Origin: an uncultured Clostridia bacterium
Lineage (GTDB): Bacteria; Bacillota; Clostridia; UBA1381
Reading direction: 5' to 3'
NCBI GenBank assembly: GCA_934486735.1
Contig: CAKSQL010000018.1
Coordinates: 1-50,920 of the forward strand
DNA length: 50,920 bases
This document shows positions 42,870 through 50,920 of the stretch, piece by piece. The notes beneath the pieces were generated by a model. That model did no database searches. It was not told the DNA's origin and saw only the letters and a list, made by a program, of their open reading frames with translations. The position numbers and the translations under genes are program-made. How positions within the stretch are numbered: position 1 is the stretch's first letter; each line of letters begins with the position of its first letter.

Positions 42870-43304
42870 TTACATAGAATCAAGCATGTCAAGTATTTCT
42901 TTTTCCTTGGCTTCATATTCTCGCTTGACCTTTTCTTCTTTTTCGCGGCTTTCTTTTTTCAGCTTTTCAAGCTCACGCTCAAGCTTTTTTATTGTTCCCG
43001 TTGCGCGCGAAAGCTCCTTTGAATATTCGACCAGCTGACTTCTTATCTTGTTATCCTCTTTGTTGATTTCGTCAAGTCTTTCGTCATTCTCGGCTTCATT
43101 TTTAAGACGCATAAGCTCATCACACAAATTGAGCGATGTCAAAACAGCCGCAGTGTCATAAGTAAGCTTCGGATTCTCATCCTTAAGCTCGCGCATTTTT
43201 GTGTCAACTTCCTTTGCCACGCTTAAAATATACTCTGTGTTTTCACCCGAAACCAAGTTGAATCCACGTCCCATAATATCAACGCGTACTCTCTTTTTTT
43301 CCAA
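42870..43304 (-). CDS. zapA: Cell division protein ZapA
   Basis: The protein of 144 residues has the N-terminal ZapA domain (VDIMGRGFNLVSG then EYILSVAKEVD) and a long C-terminal coiled coil rich in Lys and Glu (about 75-140). ZapA bundles FtsZ. The open frame extends to 43325, but GGGAGGTGA lies 5 bases before a TTG at 43304, giving the usual N-terminus. It is the first gene of the shape operon. Confidence 0.88.
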   Translation of the reverse strand: MEKKRVRVDIMGRGFNLVSGENTEYILSVAKEVDTKMRELKDENPKLTYDTAAVLTSLNLCDELMRLKNEAENDERLDEINKEDNKIRSQLVEYSKELSRATGTIKKLERELEKLKKESREKEEKVKREYEAKEKEILDMLDSM

Positions 43305-43348
43305 CCTGCTCACCTCCCGACACATCGTTAATTATAAAAATCAATGCC

Positions 43349-43373
43349 AATGTAAAGTTGTTTTCTTTACATT
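43349..43373. promoter_or_regulatory. Hairpin in the zapA leader
   Basis: AATGTAAAG (43349-43357) pairs perfectly with CTTTACATT (43365-43373) around a TTGTTTT loop, between the promoter and the zapA ribosome site. Confidence 0.5.
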
Positions 43374-43403
43374 AATTGTACTTATAGTTATTCTTGTTAT
43401 ATT

Positions 43404-43432
43404 ATTATACTACTTTTTTTTAAATAAATCAA
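43404..43432 (-). promoter_or_regulatory. Sigma-A promoter of the zapA-mre-mrdA operon
   Basis: TTGATT (43427-43432) and TATAAT (43404-43409) on the minus strand are separated by 17 bases. Confidence 0.7.
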
Positions 43433-43487
43433 GATAAAATATCAACAAATCGCTTATTTTTACAAAAATTTCACATTTTAAGCATAA

Positions 43488-43526
43488 AAAATAACATGTA
43501 AAGTCAAAAGCTTTACATGTTATTTT
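43488..43526 (-). terminator. Terminator of the FAD oxidoreductase unit
   Basis: A perfect 16-bp stem (43488-43503 with 43511-43526) encloses a 7-base loop, and a T run follows on the minus strand. It lies directly after the stop at 43528. Confidence 0.85.
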
Positions 43527-43527
43527 G

Positions 43528-45444
43528 CTATTTCAATATATTCGGGAGCGGATATTTATGCTTTATTCCCAAAGCTTTTATACCCCTCTTGAATTTCTCC
43601 GCCGTTTTTTCGTCTACGCTGTGTGGATTATTTAAATAAAACCAGCCTATATCCTTAAAATGATAGGCTTCCTCACTCCCCACCCCGCAGTCAAATGCCG
43701 CCGGGATTTCAATGCCCTTTTCCATTCTTTCCTTAAGCTCGGAAAGATATTTTGTATAGACTTCACTCGGCATGCAATTATTTTTCATGCACACTGCCGC
43801 CGCCATGCCTGCCACCTCGCCGAGCTGTCCGAGAGTACGCATAACCCGTATTGCGGAAAATGCAACATGGCTTGTGCTGACGGTTCTTCCGCCCAAAAAC
43901 AAATTTTCAACATCTGCCGAATAAAGGCATCGATACGGAATTGGGTACGGCTTTACAATCCCCCGGTGATATGCAAACGAACGAAACGGTTCATCAAAAC
44001 AAGCATCGTTGTCAACCTCGGGAAAATGCATATCTATGCTCCATGTCATGCATGCCGTTGCATCGTCATATATCCGATGCTCCTCTATGTCCTGCTGAGT
44101 GAGAATATATCCGCCCTTTACCCGATAGCTTTCACGCTTGCCGCCGATTGGTGACACCCATTTAAGCGCAGAATTTTTAAATTTGTCCTTATCCTTATAA
44201 TGATTTTTCTGATACGACCAGTTTGAATATATCGCTCTCAAACCGAAGTCCCTTATATACTCAATCTCCCCGACCATATCGCGGCGAAATCCCGACTCCT
44301 GTTCCCAGTCACCGTTGCAGACGTCAAGGCAGGTTGAGTCGTCAAATTCAAGCCCCCAGTCAATGTCCGGGAACTTCGTCTCCTCCTTTTGCTCCTCCGA
44401 ATACCATCTTATCGAATGTCCCATGACAATATTTTCATGCTCTTTCGGAGCAAGACTCTCGCCGAATACGCTTTCGGCTTCTCTGCCGTACATAACCTGT
44501 GCGCCTGCTGCTCTTGCAAGGAACGCATCTCCGCTGCAGTCGGCAAAAAGCTTTGCCCTGTATTTTGTCTTTTTACCGGTCAGCACATCGGTGCATATCA
44601 CCGCCGAGATTTTCCCGTCTGACATTTCGACATCGGTGACGCACTTTTGAAGAACGACCGAATCGGAAAATCCGCTGACTTCAAATGCACCGAGCTTTCG
44701 GAAATCCTCGTAATATTTGCCATCAAACGTACTCGGCGATCCCATAACCGGAGCAATTTCGCGCACAACATTCCCCAGATTTTTGTATGGCGGCAGATTT
44801 ATCATTCCGCCCATGCACACTCTTACCTCCGAGCTGTTGCAGCCGCCCAAAACTGCTCTGTCATGTATCAAAAGAGCATTCACACCACTCCTGAGTGCCG
44901 ACAGCGCAGTACAGATTCCTGCGATTCCTCCGCCGACAATTATCAGATCGTATTCCTTTTCATTCTCCTCTATCTCTTTCCAATTGAACTTCCGGCGCAG
45001 CCTGTCTATCGCAGCTTGTTCATCGGACGGCTTTTTGTCCGATGCCGTTATATACAAAGCGTCACATCGACCGTTAAATCCGGTTAAATCATGCAATGCA
45101 AGCATATGACCGCCCTTTTCAAGCTCGGTTTCTCCCGCATACTGCCATGCCCAATCCGCTCCGTTTATTCCCAGCACCTCGCCAAACTCGGTACCGTCAA
45201 TCAAAATCCGGAACTTTCCTGCCTTTGCGTCTTTGCTCCATACAGCAGTCCAGTCGCGGGTAAGTGCCCATATATGATATTTCGCCGTTTCTTCAATCCC
45301 GATTTTTGTTTCGGCATCGCGAACCGGTATTCCCATTCCATGCGCCATTATATAGGACGAATGAATCGTCTCCATCGACTGCTGATCAACAATCCAGCCG
45401 CCGAGGTTGTCAAAGCTTTCCGCTTCAATAAATAAATCTTTCAC
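43528..45444 (-). CDS. FAD-dependent oxidoreductase with N-terminal beta-sandwich domain
   Basis: The 638-residue protein has an N-terminal carbohydrate-binding-like beta domain (about 1-130, FIEAESFDNLGGW) and an FAD_oxidored-type domain beginning with IIVGGGIAG near residue 170 and GGCNSSEVRV. A second FAD contact reads LFLGGRTVSTSHVAF. Relatives occur in polysaccharide-use loci of gut bacteria, but the reaction is unknown. No signal peptide is seen. The start is GTG behind AGGAGA. It is the last gene of a unit with SDR and AraC-GyrI genes. Confidence 0.85.
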   Translation of the reverse strand: MKDLFIEAESFDNLGGWIVDQQSMETIHSSYIMAHGMGIPVRDAETKIGIEETAKYHIWALTRDWTAVWSKDAKAGKFRILIDGTEFGEVLGINGADWAWQYAGETELEKGGHMLALHDLTGFNGRCDALYITASDKKPSDEQAAIDRLRRKFNWKEIEENEKEYDLIIVGGGIAGICTALSALRSGVNALLIHDRAVLGGCNSSEVRVCMGGMINLPPYKNLGNVVREIAPVMGSPSTFDGKYYEDFRKLGAFEVSGFSDSVVLQKCVTDVEMSDGKISAVICTDVLTGKKTKYRAKLFADCSGDAFLARAAGAQVMYGREAESVFGESLAPKEHENIVMGHSIRWYSEEQKEETKFPDIDWGLEFDDSTCLDVCNGDWEQESGFRRDMVGEIEYIRDFGLRAIYSNWSYQKNHYKDKDKFKNSALKWVSPIGGKRESYRVKGGYILTQQDIEEHRIYDDATACMTWSIDMHFPEVDNDACFDEPFRSFAYHRGIVKPYPIPYRCLYSADVENLFLGGRTVSTSHVAFSAIRVMRTLGQLGEVAGMAAAVCMKNNCMPSEVYTKYLSELKERMEKGIEIPAAFDCGVGSEEAYHFKDIGWFYLNNPHSVDEKTAEKFKRGIKALGIKHKYPLPNILK

Positions 45445-45496
45445 CTTAATCTCCTATCTGCCATTCGCCGGCACTAACAGTAACGGAACTTTCACG

Positions 45497-46336
45497 TCAG
45501 CATTTTTCCTTGACCGCCACTCTTATTTCCCATTCAAAATCCGGGTCATCCATATCACTCGGAAATATTTCTATATTTGGGAAACTTTCATCTCTTTTGC
45601 AGCTGCTCGCCTGCATAAATCGCCAAAGTATGTTTTTGTAAAACTCGTTCACCTTGTCGTCGTCCGCTCCGCTCAGTTTAAAGCACATCCATGTCGCAGC
45701 GGGAATTTTCACAGTTTCAAGCCCCGGCGAACTGTAATTTCTTGCTCCCAGGGTGCATCGAACCGCTTCGCCGCCGTTTTCGTACACCGCGTAAAGCTCA
45801 TTTCCGCACATCGCAAGCAGCTCATCCGAACGCGGATTTTCGTAAAATGCAGACCAGACATTTTCGCAGCACTCGGTATCGCTCATATCGGATTCACCGG
45901 CAATGCCTGCAATGAAAAACTCTCCGTCCTGTCTCACCGAATACGAAATATCCACTCCGCCGCCGACACAAAGCTCGATTTCAATCGGAGTAAACATATT
46001 TATTTTTCCGCCGTTCTTTATCTCGTTCGGCGATCCCCCATGAAATTCCTTAAACGCTCTCGAAAATGACGACGGCGCATCGTAGCCGTACCGCCCGGCA
46101 AGCTCGGTCACAGATATATCTTCATTAATTATATCCTCCGCCGCGCGCGACATTCTCCTTTTTCGGATATACTCGCCGATCGGCAGACCTGCCGCAAAGG
46201 AAAACACACGCCGAAATTCGTACACCGAGAGTCCCGACTCCTTTGCAAGATAGCCGATATCTATTTCCGAGCTTAAATTCTCTTCTATATATTTTATTAT
46301 TTTGTTAAAACTGTTAATATTGTTCATAATAATCAA
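45497..46336 (-). CDS. AraC-family regulator with GyrI-like effector-binding domain
   Basis: The 279-residue protein has an N-terminal AraC DNA-binding domain (about 5-105, IDIGYLAKESGLSVYEFRR and a second helix-turn-helix) and a C-terminal GyrI-like/SOUL-type ligand domain (about 115-279), as in MarA/Rob-like sensors. The frame begins with a TTG that overlaps the SDR stop by 4 bases; an ATG at 46327 is the alternative. No clear ribosome site is seen, so translation is probably coupled to the SDR gene. Confidence 0.88.
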   Translation of the reverse strand: MIIMNNINSFNKIIKYIEENLSSEIDIGYLAKESGLSVYEFRRVFSFAAGLPIGEYIRKRRMSRAAEDIINEDISVTELAGRYGYDAPSSFSRAFKEFHGGSPNEIKNGGKINMFTPIEIELCVGGGVDISYSVRQDGEFFIAGIAGESDMSDTECCENVWSAFYENPRSDELLAMCGNELYAVYENGGEAVRCTLGARNYSSPGLETVKIPAATWMCFKLSGADDDKVNEFYKNILWRFMQASSCKRDESFPNIEIFPSDMDDPDFEWEIRVAVKEKC

Positions 46337-47040
46337 AGCGGCTCAACAACCTGCTCAATCCCCCAGACCGTCATTTCCTCAACAACCGCGCGTTTCGGCA
46401 TGTTCGCGGCAAAAAATATCGAATCGGCAATATCTCCGACCATCAGCGAATCGTGAGTTTCGCCGATACCTGCCGAGCTTTGGAAGCCTGTACTTGCCGA
46501 TGCCGGAATTATACAGGTTGCCCGCACGCCATACTTTTGCAGCTCCACATAAAGACCTTTTGTGAAGTTGAGAACGCCTGCCTTTGCAGCCGCATAAACG
46601 CTCCATGCCGCCCATGAATGTTTTGCACAAACCGAGGAAATATTTATGATTATTCCATATTTTTGATCTTTCATTATTTCTCCGAAAACTTTTGAACCGT
46701 ATATCACACTGTTCAAATTAAGCGAAATAATCTCGTCTATGCTCTCCTTCGTCTGATCGCAGGTATCGGCAATTTTCACTCCGCCGCCTGCGTTGTTTAC
46801 AAGCACGTCAATCCGTCCGTATTTTTCTTTACCCCATTTCGCCATAGATTCCCACGCATTGTAATTTGTGACATCGATTGCATAGCCTGCGTCAAATCCG
46901 TTTTCCTCAACAGCCGCTGAGACCTTTTTTGCATTTCTCGATGCCGCAATCACGATATATCCGTTTTCCTTAAATTTCTTTGCCGCAGCAAGCCCGTATC
47001 CGCTTGTTGCTCCGGTTATGATTACCACCTTTTCCGACAT
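46333..47040 (-). CDS. Short-chain dehydrogenase/reductase (SDR)
   Basis: The 235-residue protein has the classical SDR motifs: TGATSGYG (cofactor binding), NNAG, the catalytic Ser in NISSV and YAAAK. ASRN after the second strand suggests NADP. The substrate is unknown. It leads a unit with an AraC-GyrI regulator and an FAD oxidoreductase, so a carbohydrate-derived polyol or ketone is a plausible substrate. AAAAGGA lies upstream of the ATG. Confidence 0.9.
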   Translation of the reverse strand: MSEKVVIITGATSGYGLAAAKKFKENGYIVIAASRNAKKVSAAVEENGFDAGYAIDVTNYNAWESMAKWGKEKYGRIDVLVNNAGGGVKIADTCDQTKESIDEIISLNLNSVIYGSKVFGEIMKDQKYGIIINISSVCAKHSWAAWSVYAAAKAGVLNFTKGLYVELQKYGVRATCIIPASASTGFQSSAGIGETHDSLMVGDIADSIFFAANMPKRAVVEEMTVWGIEQVVEPL

Positions 47041-47099
47041 GTTTTTCAGCTTCCTTTTTACTTTAAATTTTAAAATCCGAAATATCGGCTTTCAACTTT

Positions 47100-47128
47100 A
47101 TTATACTATTTCTCAATTTCTTTTTCAA
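47100..47128 (-). promoter_or_regulatory. Sigma-A promoter of the SDR unit
   Basis: TTGAAA (47123-47128) and TATAAT (47100-47105) on the minus strand are separated by 17 bases. Confidence 0.72.
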
Positions 47129-47194
47129 TACATTTTTTGCATTTTTTTGCTTGCTTGCGTTTACATGAAATTTACGCTTTTTTGTAAATATTAC

Positions 47195-47223
47195 TTGATT
47201 TTTTGTGAAAAATATGATATTAT
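47195..47223 (+). promoter_or_regulatory. Sigma-A promoter of the PFOR gene
   Basis: TTGATT (47195-47200) and TATTAT (47218-47223) are separated by 17 bases, about 90 bases before the TTG start. Confidence 0.62.
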
Positions 47224-47258
47224 ATAGTTGTATGTATAATATCGGATTTTTATCCGCT

Positions 47259-47278
47259 ATTGGTACATGTATACTAAT
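47259..47278. promoter_or_regulatory. Imperfect 20-bp dyad in the PFOR leader
   Basis: ATTGGTACATGTATACTAAT is an imperfect palindrome centred on the leader and lies about 30 bases after the -10 box. It could be a repressor site. A small CGGAT/ATCCG hairpin precedes it. Confidence 0.35.
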
Positions 47279-47318
47279 CCGGTCAAAAGGCCGCGAATCA
47301 ACTAAGGAGGAGATTCCA

Positions 47319-50300
47319 TTGGCAAGAAAAATGAAAACCATGGATGGAAATAATGCTGCAGCATACGCATCATACGCGTTTACCGATGTTGCTGCAATCT
47401 ATCCTATCACACCATCGTCAACCATGGCGGAGGTGACAGACAAATGGGCAGCTGCCGGTCAGAAAAACATTTTCGGCGAGACCGTAAAGGTTGTTGAAAT
47501 GCAGTCCGAAGCAGGCGCCGCCGGCGCAGTGCACGGCTCACTTTCGGCAGGTGCTCTGACAACTACTTATACTGCATCTCAGGGTTTGCTGCTTATGATT
47601 CCAAATATGTATAAAATCGCAGGTGAGCTTCTCCCTTGCGTATTTAACGTTTCGGCAAGAGCTTTGGCATCGCATGCTCTCTCGATTTTCGGAGACCATC
47701 AGGATGTTATGGCATGTCGTCAAACCGGTTTTGCAATGCTCGCATCGTCCAACCCTCAGGAGGCTATGGACCTCGGCGCCGTTGCTCACCTTACCGCAAT
47801 CAAGGGCAGAGTTCCTTTTCTGCACTTCTTTGACGGTTTCAGAACATCTCACGAGTATCAAAAGGTTGCTTGCTGGGATTATGACACACTTTCAAAAATG
47901 GTTGATTGGGACGCGCTTAACGACTTCAGACGCGGCTCGCTGAATCCGGAGCATCCGGCACAGCGCGGTACTGCTCAAAACCCGGACGTTTTCTTCCAGG
48001 CAAAGGAAGCCGTAAACAAGCATTATCTGGCAATCCCCGACCTGACTCAAGAATACATGGACAAGGTTAATGCCGAAATCGGTTCGGACTACAAACTGTT
48101 TAACTACTATGGCGCACCCGATGCCGATGAAATCATCATTGCTATGGGTTCGGCATGCGATACAATTTCGGAAACGGTTGATTATCTGAATGCAAACGGC
48201 AGAAAAGTCGGGCTTGTTAAGGTAAGACTCTACAGACCGTTCTCGGCAAAGCATCTTATCGAAGCTATTCCGGAAACAGTTAAGAAAATCTCGGTTCTGG
48301 ACAGAACAAAGGAATCAGGTGCTGTCGGCGAGCCTTTGTATCTTGATGTTGTTGCAGCTCTTCAGGGCTCGAAATTTGCCGGTATCCCCGTATTCGGCGG
48401 ACGCTACGGTTTGGGTTCAAAGGACACAACTCCGGCTCAGATTATCGCCGTTTACAACAACACAGAAAAGAAACATTTCACTATCGGTATCAACGACGAT
48501 GTTACAAACCTTTCTTTGGAAATCAAAGAAAACCCGGATACAACTCCTAAGGGCATCACAAGCTGTAAGTTCTGGGGCTTGGGCGCTGACGGTACTGTCG
48601 GAGCAAACAAGAACTCTGTTAAAATCATCGGCGACCACACAGATATGAACGTTCAGGCATATTTCGATTACGATTCAAAGAAATCGGGCGGTCTGACAGT
48701 TTCGCATCTGCGTTTCGGTCATGCAAAAATCACATCCACATACCTTATCAACAAAGCTGACTTCGTTGCTTGTCACAAGGCATCTTATATCAGACAATAT
48801 GATATGGTATCCGATGTAAAGCCGGGCGGCGTATTCCTTTTGAACTGTTCATGGGACGCAAAAGAGCTTGAGGAGCATATCCCCGGTCAGGTTAAAAAGT
48901 ATATTGCTGACAATAACATTCAGTTCTATACAATAGACGGTGTTAAAATAGGTAAAGAAATCGGTCTCGGCAACAGAATCAATACTGTCCTGCAATCGGC
49001 ATTCTTTACTCTTGCAAATATAATTCCTGCCGATGACGCTATCCGCTACATGAAAGACGCTGCTACAGCTTCTTATTCAAAGAAGGGTGACGCTATCGTT
49101 AAGATGAATCACGACGCTATCGATGCAGGGGCAAAGCAGATTGTAAAAGTAGACGTTCCCGCAAGCTGGAAAGATGCTAAGCCTGAGGATCTGTCGGTTA
49201 AATTCGACGGCGAGGGCAAGCTGATTGATTATGTAAACAACATTCTTGTTCCCATAAACCAATTCAGAGGCATGCAGCTGCCGGTATCGAGCTTTGAGCC
49301 ATATGTAACCGGCGAAGTACCTCTCGGTTCATCGGCATTTGAAAAGCGCGGTATCGCAATCGATGTTCCTGTTTGGAATCCCGATACATGTCTGCAGTGC
49401 GGCATATGCTCATTCGTATGTCCTCACGCTTGTATCCGTCCGGTAACTCTTACCGAGGAAGAAAAGAACAATGCTCCCGAGGGAGTTATTTATACAAATA
49501 TGAAGCAGATGGACGGCATGTACTATGCAATCGCCGTATCGGTGCTTGACTGTACAGGCTGCGGCTCGTGCGTAAATGTATGTCCGGGCATGAAGGGCGT
49601 AAAGGCTCTGACAATGGATTCGTTGGACAAGCATCTTGATGAGCAGAAAACCTTTGATTATGCAGGCGAACTTCCCGAGAAACCTGAAGTTGCAGCTAAA
49701 TTCCCGATGAAGACCGTTAAAGGCTCACAGTTCAGAAAGCCTTATCTCGAGTTCTCGGGCGCATGCGCAGGCTGCGGCGAAACTCCGTATGCAAAGCTTA
49801 TCACTCAGCTGTTCGGCAGCAGAATGTATATTGCAAACGCAACAGGCTGTTCATCAATTTGGGGCGGTTCTTCACCGTCAACACCTTATTGCGCTGACGA
49901 AAATGGCAGAGGTCCGGCTTGGGCTAACTCGCTGTTTGAGGACAATGCAGAGTTCGGTTACGGTATGTTCCTCGGTCAGAAAGCACTGAGAAACGCAAAT
50001 ATTGCAAAGCTCGAAAAGATTTCCGAAGCAGAGCCTTCGGTTAAGCCTGCAATCGATAAATTCATCGAAACAAAGGACGACGGCTGTGCAAACAAAGTTG
50101 CAACAGACGAGCTGCTCAAGGCTATCGCAAATCTCAACTCTAAGGAAGCAAAGGATGTACTTGCGGATAAAGAATATCTTGCGAAGAAATCCGTCTGGAT
50201 ATTCGGCGGAGACGGCTGGGCTTATGATATCGGTTTCGGCGGCGTTGACCATGTACTGGCATCCGGCGAGGACGTAAATATCATGGTATTCGATACCGAG

Positions 50301-50837
50301 GTTTACTCCAACACCGGCGGTCAGTCATCAAAATCAACTCCGACAGGTGCTATTGCTCAGTTTGCGGCAGCAGGTAAGGTTGTAAAGAAGAAAGACCTTG
50401 CAGCTATCGCAATGAGTTACGGCTATGTATATGTTGCTCAGATTGCTCAGGGCGCAGACTACAACCAGTGCTTAAAAGCTATGATCGAGGCTGAAAGCTA
50501 TCACGGTCCGTCAATCATCATTGCATATGCTCCCTGTATCAACCACGGTATCAAGGGCGGCATGAGCATTGCTCAGACCGAGGAGAAAAAGGCTGTTGAA
50601 GCAGGCTACTGGCACTTGTTCCGCTATGATCCGAGACTTGAGCTTGAAGGCAAAAATCCGTTCCAGCTGGATTCAAAGCCGCCGGTAACAGATTATGAAA
50701 CCTTCATCATGGGCGAGGTTCGTTATAACTCATTGGCTCGTTCAAATCCGGAGCGTGCTAAGGAGCTGTTCGCAAAGGCTAAGGCTGACGCTGAAGCTAA
50801 GTATCAAAAGCTTGCAAAATTGGCAGGCAAGGAGTAA
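47319..50837 (+). CDS. nifJ: Pyruvate:ferredoxin (flavodoxin) oxidoreductase
   Basis: The protein of 1172 residues is a full-length single-chain PFOR: pyruvate + CoA to acetyl-CoA + CO2 with ferredoxin reduction. The N-terminal domain has YPITPSS and MQSEAGAAGAVHG. An inserted ferredoxin domain carries CLQCGICSFVCP (about residue 690) and CTGCGSCVNVCP. The C-terminal TPP domain has CAGCGETPYAKL and GDGWAYDIGFGG (about 963), then YSNTGGQSSKSTP. The open frame reaches 47205, but AGGAGGAG lies 6 bases before the TTG at 47319, and MARKMKTMDGN is the usual N-terminus. Codon use looks like a highly expressed gene. Confidence 0.97.
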   Translation: MARKMKTMDGNNAAAYASYAFTDVAAIYPITPSSTMAEVTDKWAAAGQKNIFGETVKVVEMQSEAGAAGAVHGSLSAGALTTTYTASQGLLLMIPNMYKIAGELLPCVFNVSARALASHALSIFGDHQDVMACRQTGFAMLASSNPQEAMDLGAVAHLTAIKGRVPFLHFFDGFRTSHEYQKVACWDYDTLSKMVDWDALNDFRRGSLNPEHPAQRGTAQNPDVFFQAKEAVNKHYLAIPDLTQEYMDKVNAEIGSDYKLFNYYGAPDADEIIIAMGSACDTISETVDYLNANGRKVGLVKVRLYRPFSAKHLIEAIPETVKKISVLDRTKESGAVGEPLYLDVVAALQGSKFAGIPVFGGRYGLGSKDTTPAQIIAVYNNTEKKHFTIGINDDVTNLSLEIKENPDTTPKGITSCKFWGLGADGTVGANKNSVKIIGDHTDMNVQAYFDYDSKKSGGLTVSHLRFGHAKITSTYLINKADFVACHKASYIRQYDMVSDVKPGGVFLLNCSWDAKELEEHIPGQVKKYIADNNIQFYTIDGVKIGKEIGLGNRINTVLQSAFFTLANIIPADDAIRYMKDAATASYSKKGDAIVKMNHDAIDAGAKQIVKVDVPASWKDAKPEDLSVKFDGEGKLIDYVNNILVPINQFRGMQLPVSSFEPYVTGEVPLGSSAFEKRGIAIDVPVWNPDTCLQCGICSFVCPHACIRPVTLTEEEKNNAPEGVIYTNMKQMDGMYYAIAVSVLDCTGCGSCVNVCPGMKGVKALTMDSLDKHLDEQKTFDYAGELPEKPEVAAKFPMKTVKGSQFRKPYLEFSGACAGCGETPYAKLITQLFGSRMYIANATGCSSIWGGSSPSTPYCADENGRGPAWANSLFEDNAEFGYGMFLGQKALRNANIAKLEKISEAEPSVKPAIDKFIETKDDGCANKVATDELLKAIANLNSKEAKDVLADKEYLAKKSVWIFGGDGWAYDIGFGGVDHVLASGEDVNIMVFDTEVYSNTGGQSSKSTPTGAIAQFAAAGKVVKKKDLAAIAMSYGYVYVAQIAQGADYNQCLKAMIEAESYHGPSIIIAYAPCINHGIKGGMSIAQTEEKKAVEAGYWHLFRYDPRLELEGKNPFQLDSKPPVTDYETFIMGEVRYNSLARSNPERAKELFAKAKADAEAKYQKLAKLAGKE

Positions 50838-50849
50838 TTTCCATAAAAA

Positions 50850-50920
50850 AAGGCTCTTTGTCAATAGTTGGGGTAGAAAATCCTATATGGAATTTTTGAG
50901 GCAGTTTTAAGCTGCCTCAT
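50850..50920. mobile_element. Possible end of an insertion sequence (ISL3-like) at the window edge
   Basis: After the PFOR stop an A-rich stretch is followed by GGCTCTTTGTCAATAG, which resembles from memory the GGCTCT-type terminal repeat of ISL3-family elements inserted at AT-rich sites. A GAGGCAG/CTGCCTC hairpin (50898-50918) follows. The sequence is cut by the window end, so no transposase can be seen. It may instead simply be the PFOR terminator region. Confidence 0.3.

Noticed and set aside
47201..47223. Rex-like TTGTGAAA half-site in the PFOR promoter
   Set aside because: The second half does not match, so it is not more than chance in AT-rich DNA.
1..50920. CRISPR array, rRNA or tRNA genes, prophage
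   Set aside because: No regularly spaced repeats, no recognisable RNA gene sequences and no phage structural genes were seen.

Overview
The window looks like chromosomal DNA of a strictly anaerobic, low-to-mid GC Firmicute of the class Clostridia, probably gut-associated. Evidence: pyruvate:ferredoxin oxidoreductase, an [FeFe] hydrogenase, a ctsR-mcsA-mcsB-clpC stress operon, a Gram-positive style zapA-mreBCD-PBP2 operon, sigma-A type promoters with 17-18 bp spacers, strong Shine-Dalgarno sites and several TTG starts. I saw no rRNA, tRNA, CRISPR array or prophage.

Region 1 (about 0.1-15.1 kb, minus strand) is the most notable part. From a TTGCAA-17-TATAAT promoter at 15.1 kb the transcript reads: a malate/lactate dehydrogenase family enzyme, class II fumarase, HdrB, HdrC, HdrA, an MvhD/FlxD-like protein, two dicluster iron-sulfur proteins, an FAD/NAD(P) oxidoreductase of the FlxA/AsrB type, an FrdB-like iron-sulfur protein without membrane anchor, and a fumarate reductase flavoprotein, ending at a strong terminator. 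This is a complete Flx-Hdr electron-transfer module joined to the enzymes that convert oxaloacetate to malate, fumarate and succinate. I infer a soluble, NADH-driven, possibly electron-bifurcating fumarate reductase that would also make reduced ferredoxin. Downstream lie a small three-helix membrane protein, a [2Fe-2S] thioredoxin-fold ferredoxin, a group-B-like [FeFe] hydrogenase and an MFS transporter.

Region 2 (15.4-22.4 kb, plus strand) carries a class A penicillin-binding protein, an MgtE magnesium channel behind a structured leader, a ZnuA-like protein without its metal ligands, RNase HI and a CDF metal exporter. Region 3 (22.4-28.6 kb) has two AraC regulator/EamA transporter modules, one with a GH20 hexosaminidase, plus a YitT protein and a 0.28 kb repeat element with terminal inverted repeats. 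Region 4 (28.6-33.0 kb) is the CtsR stress operon with a clear CtsR operator. Region 5 (33.1-35.4 kb) has TspO, a patatin-like protein with an odd start, and methylglyoxal synthase. Region 6 (35.4-43.4 kb) is the cell-shape operon zapA, U32 protease, maf, mreB, mreC, mreD, PBP2. Region 7 (43.5-47.1 kb) is a three-gene unit: SDR dehydrogenase, AraC-GyrI regulator and FAD oxidoreductase. Region 8 is pyruvate:ferredoxin oxidoreductase, followed at the window edge by what may be the end of an insertion sequence.

The redox genes fit one scheme. PFOR makes reduced ferredoxin from pyruvate, the hydrogenase can use ferredoxin to make or sense H2, and the Flx-Hdr-Frd locus can re-oxidise NADH with fumarate. 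All functions are read from sequence motifs and gene order only; no database search was run.
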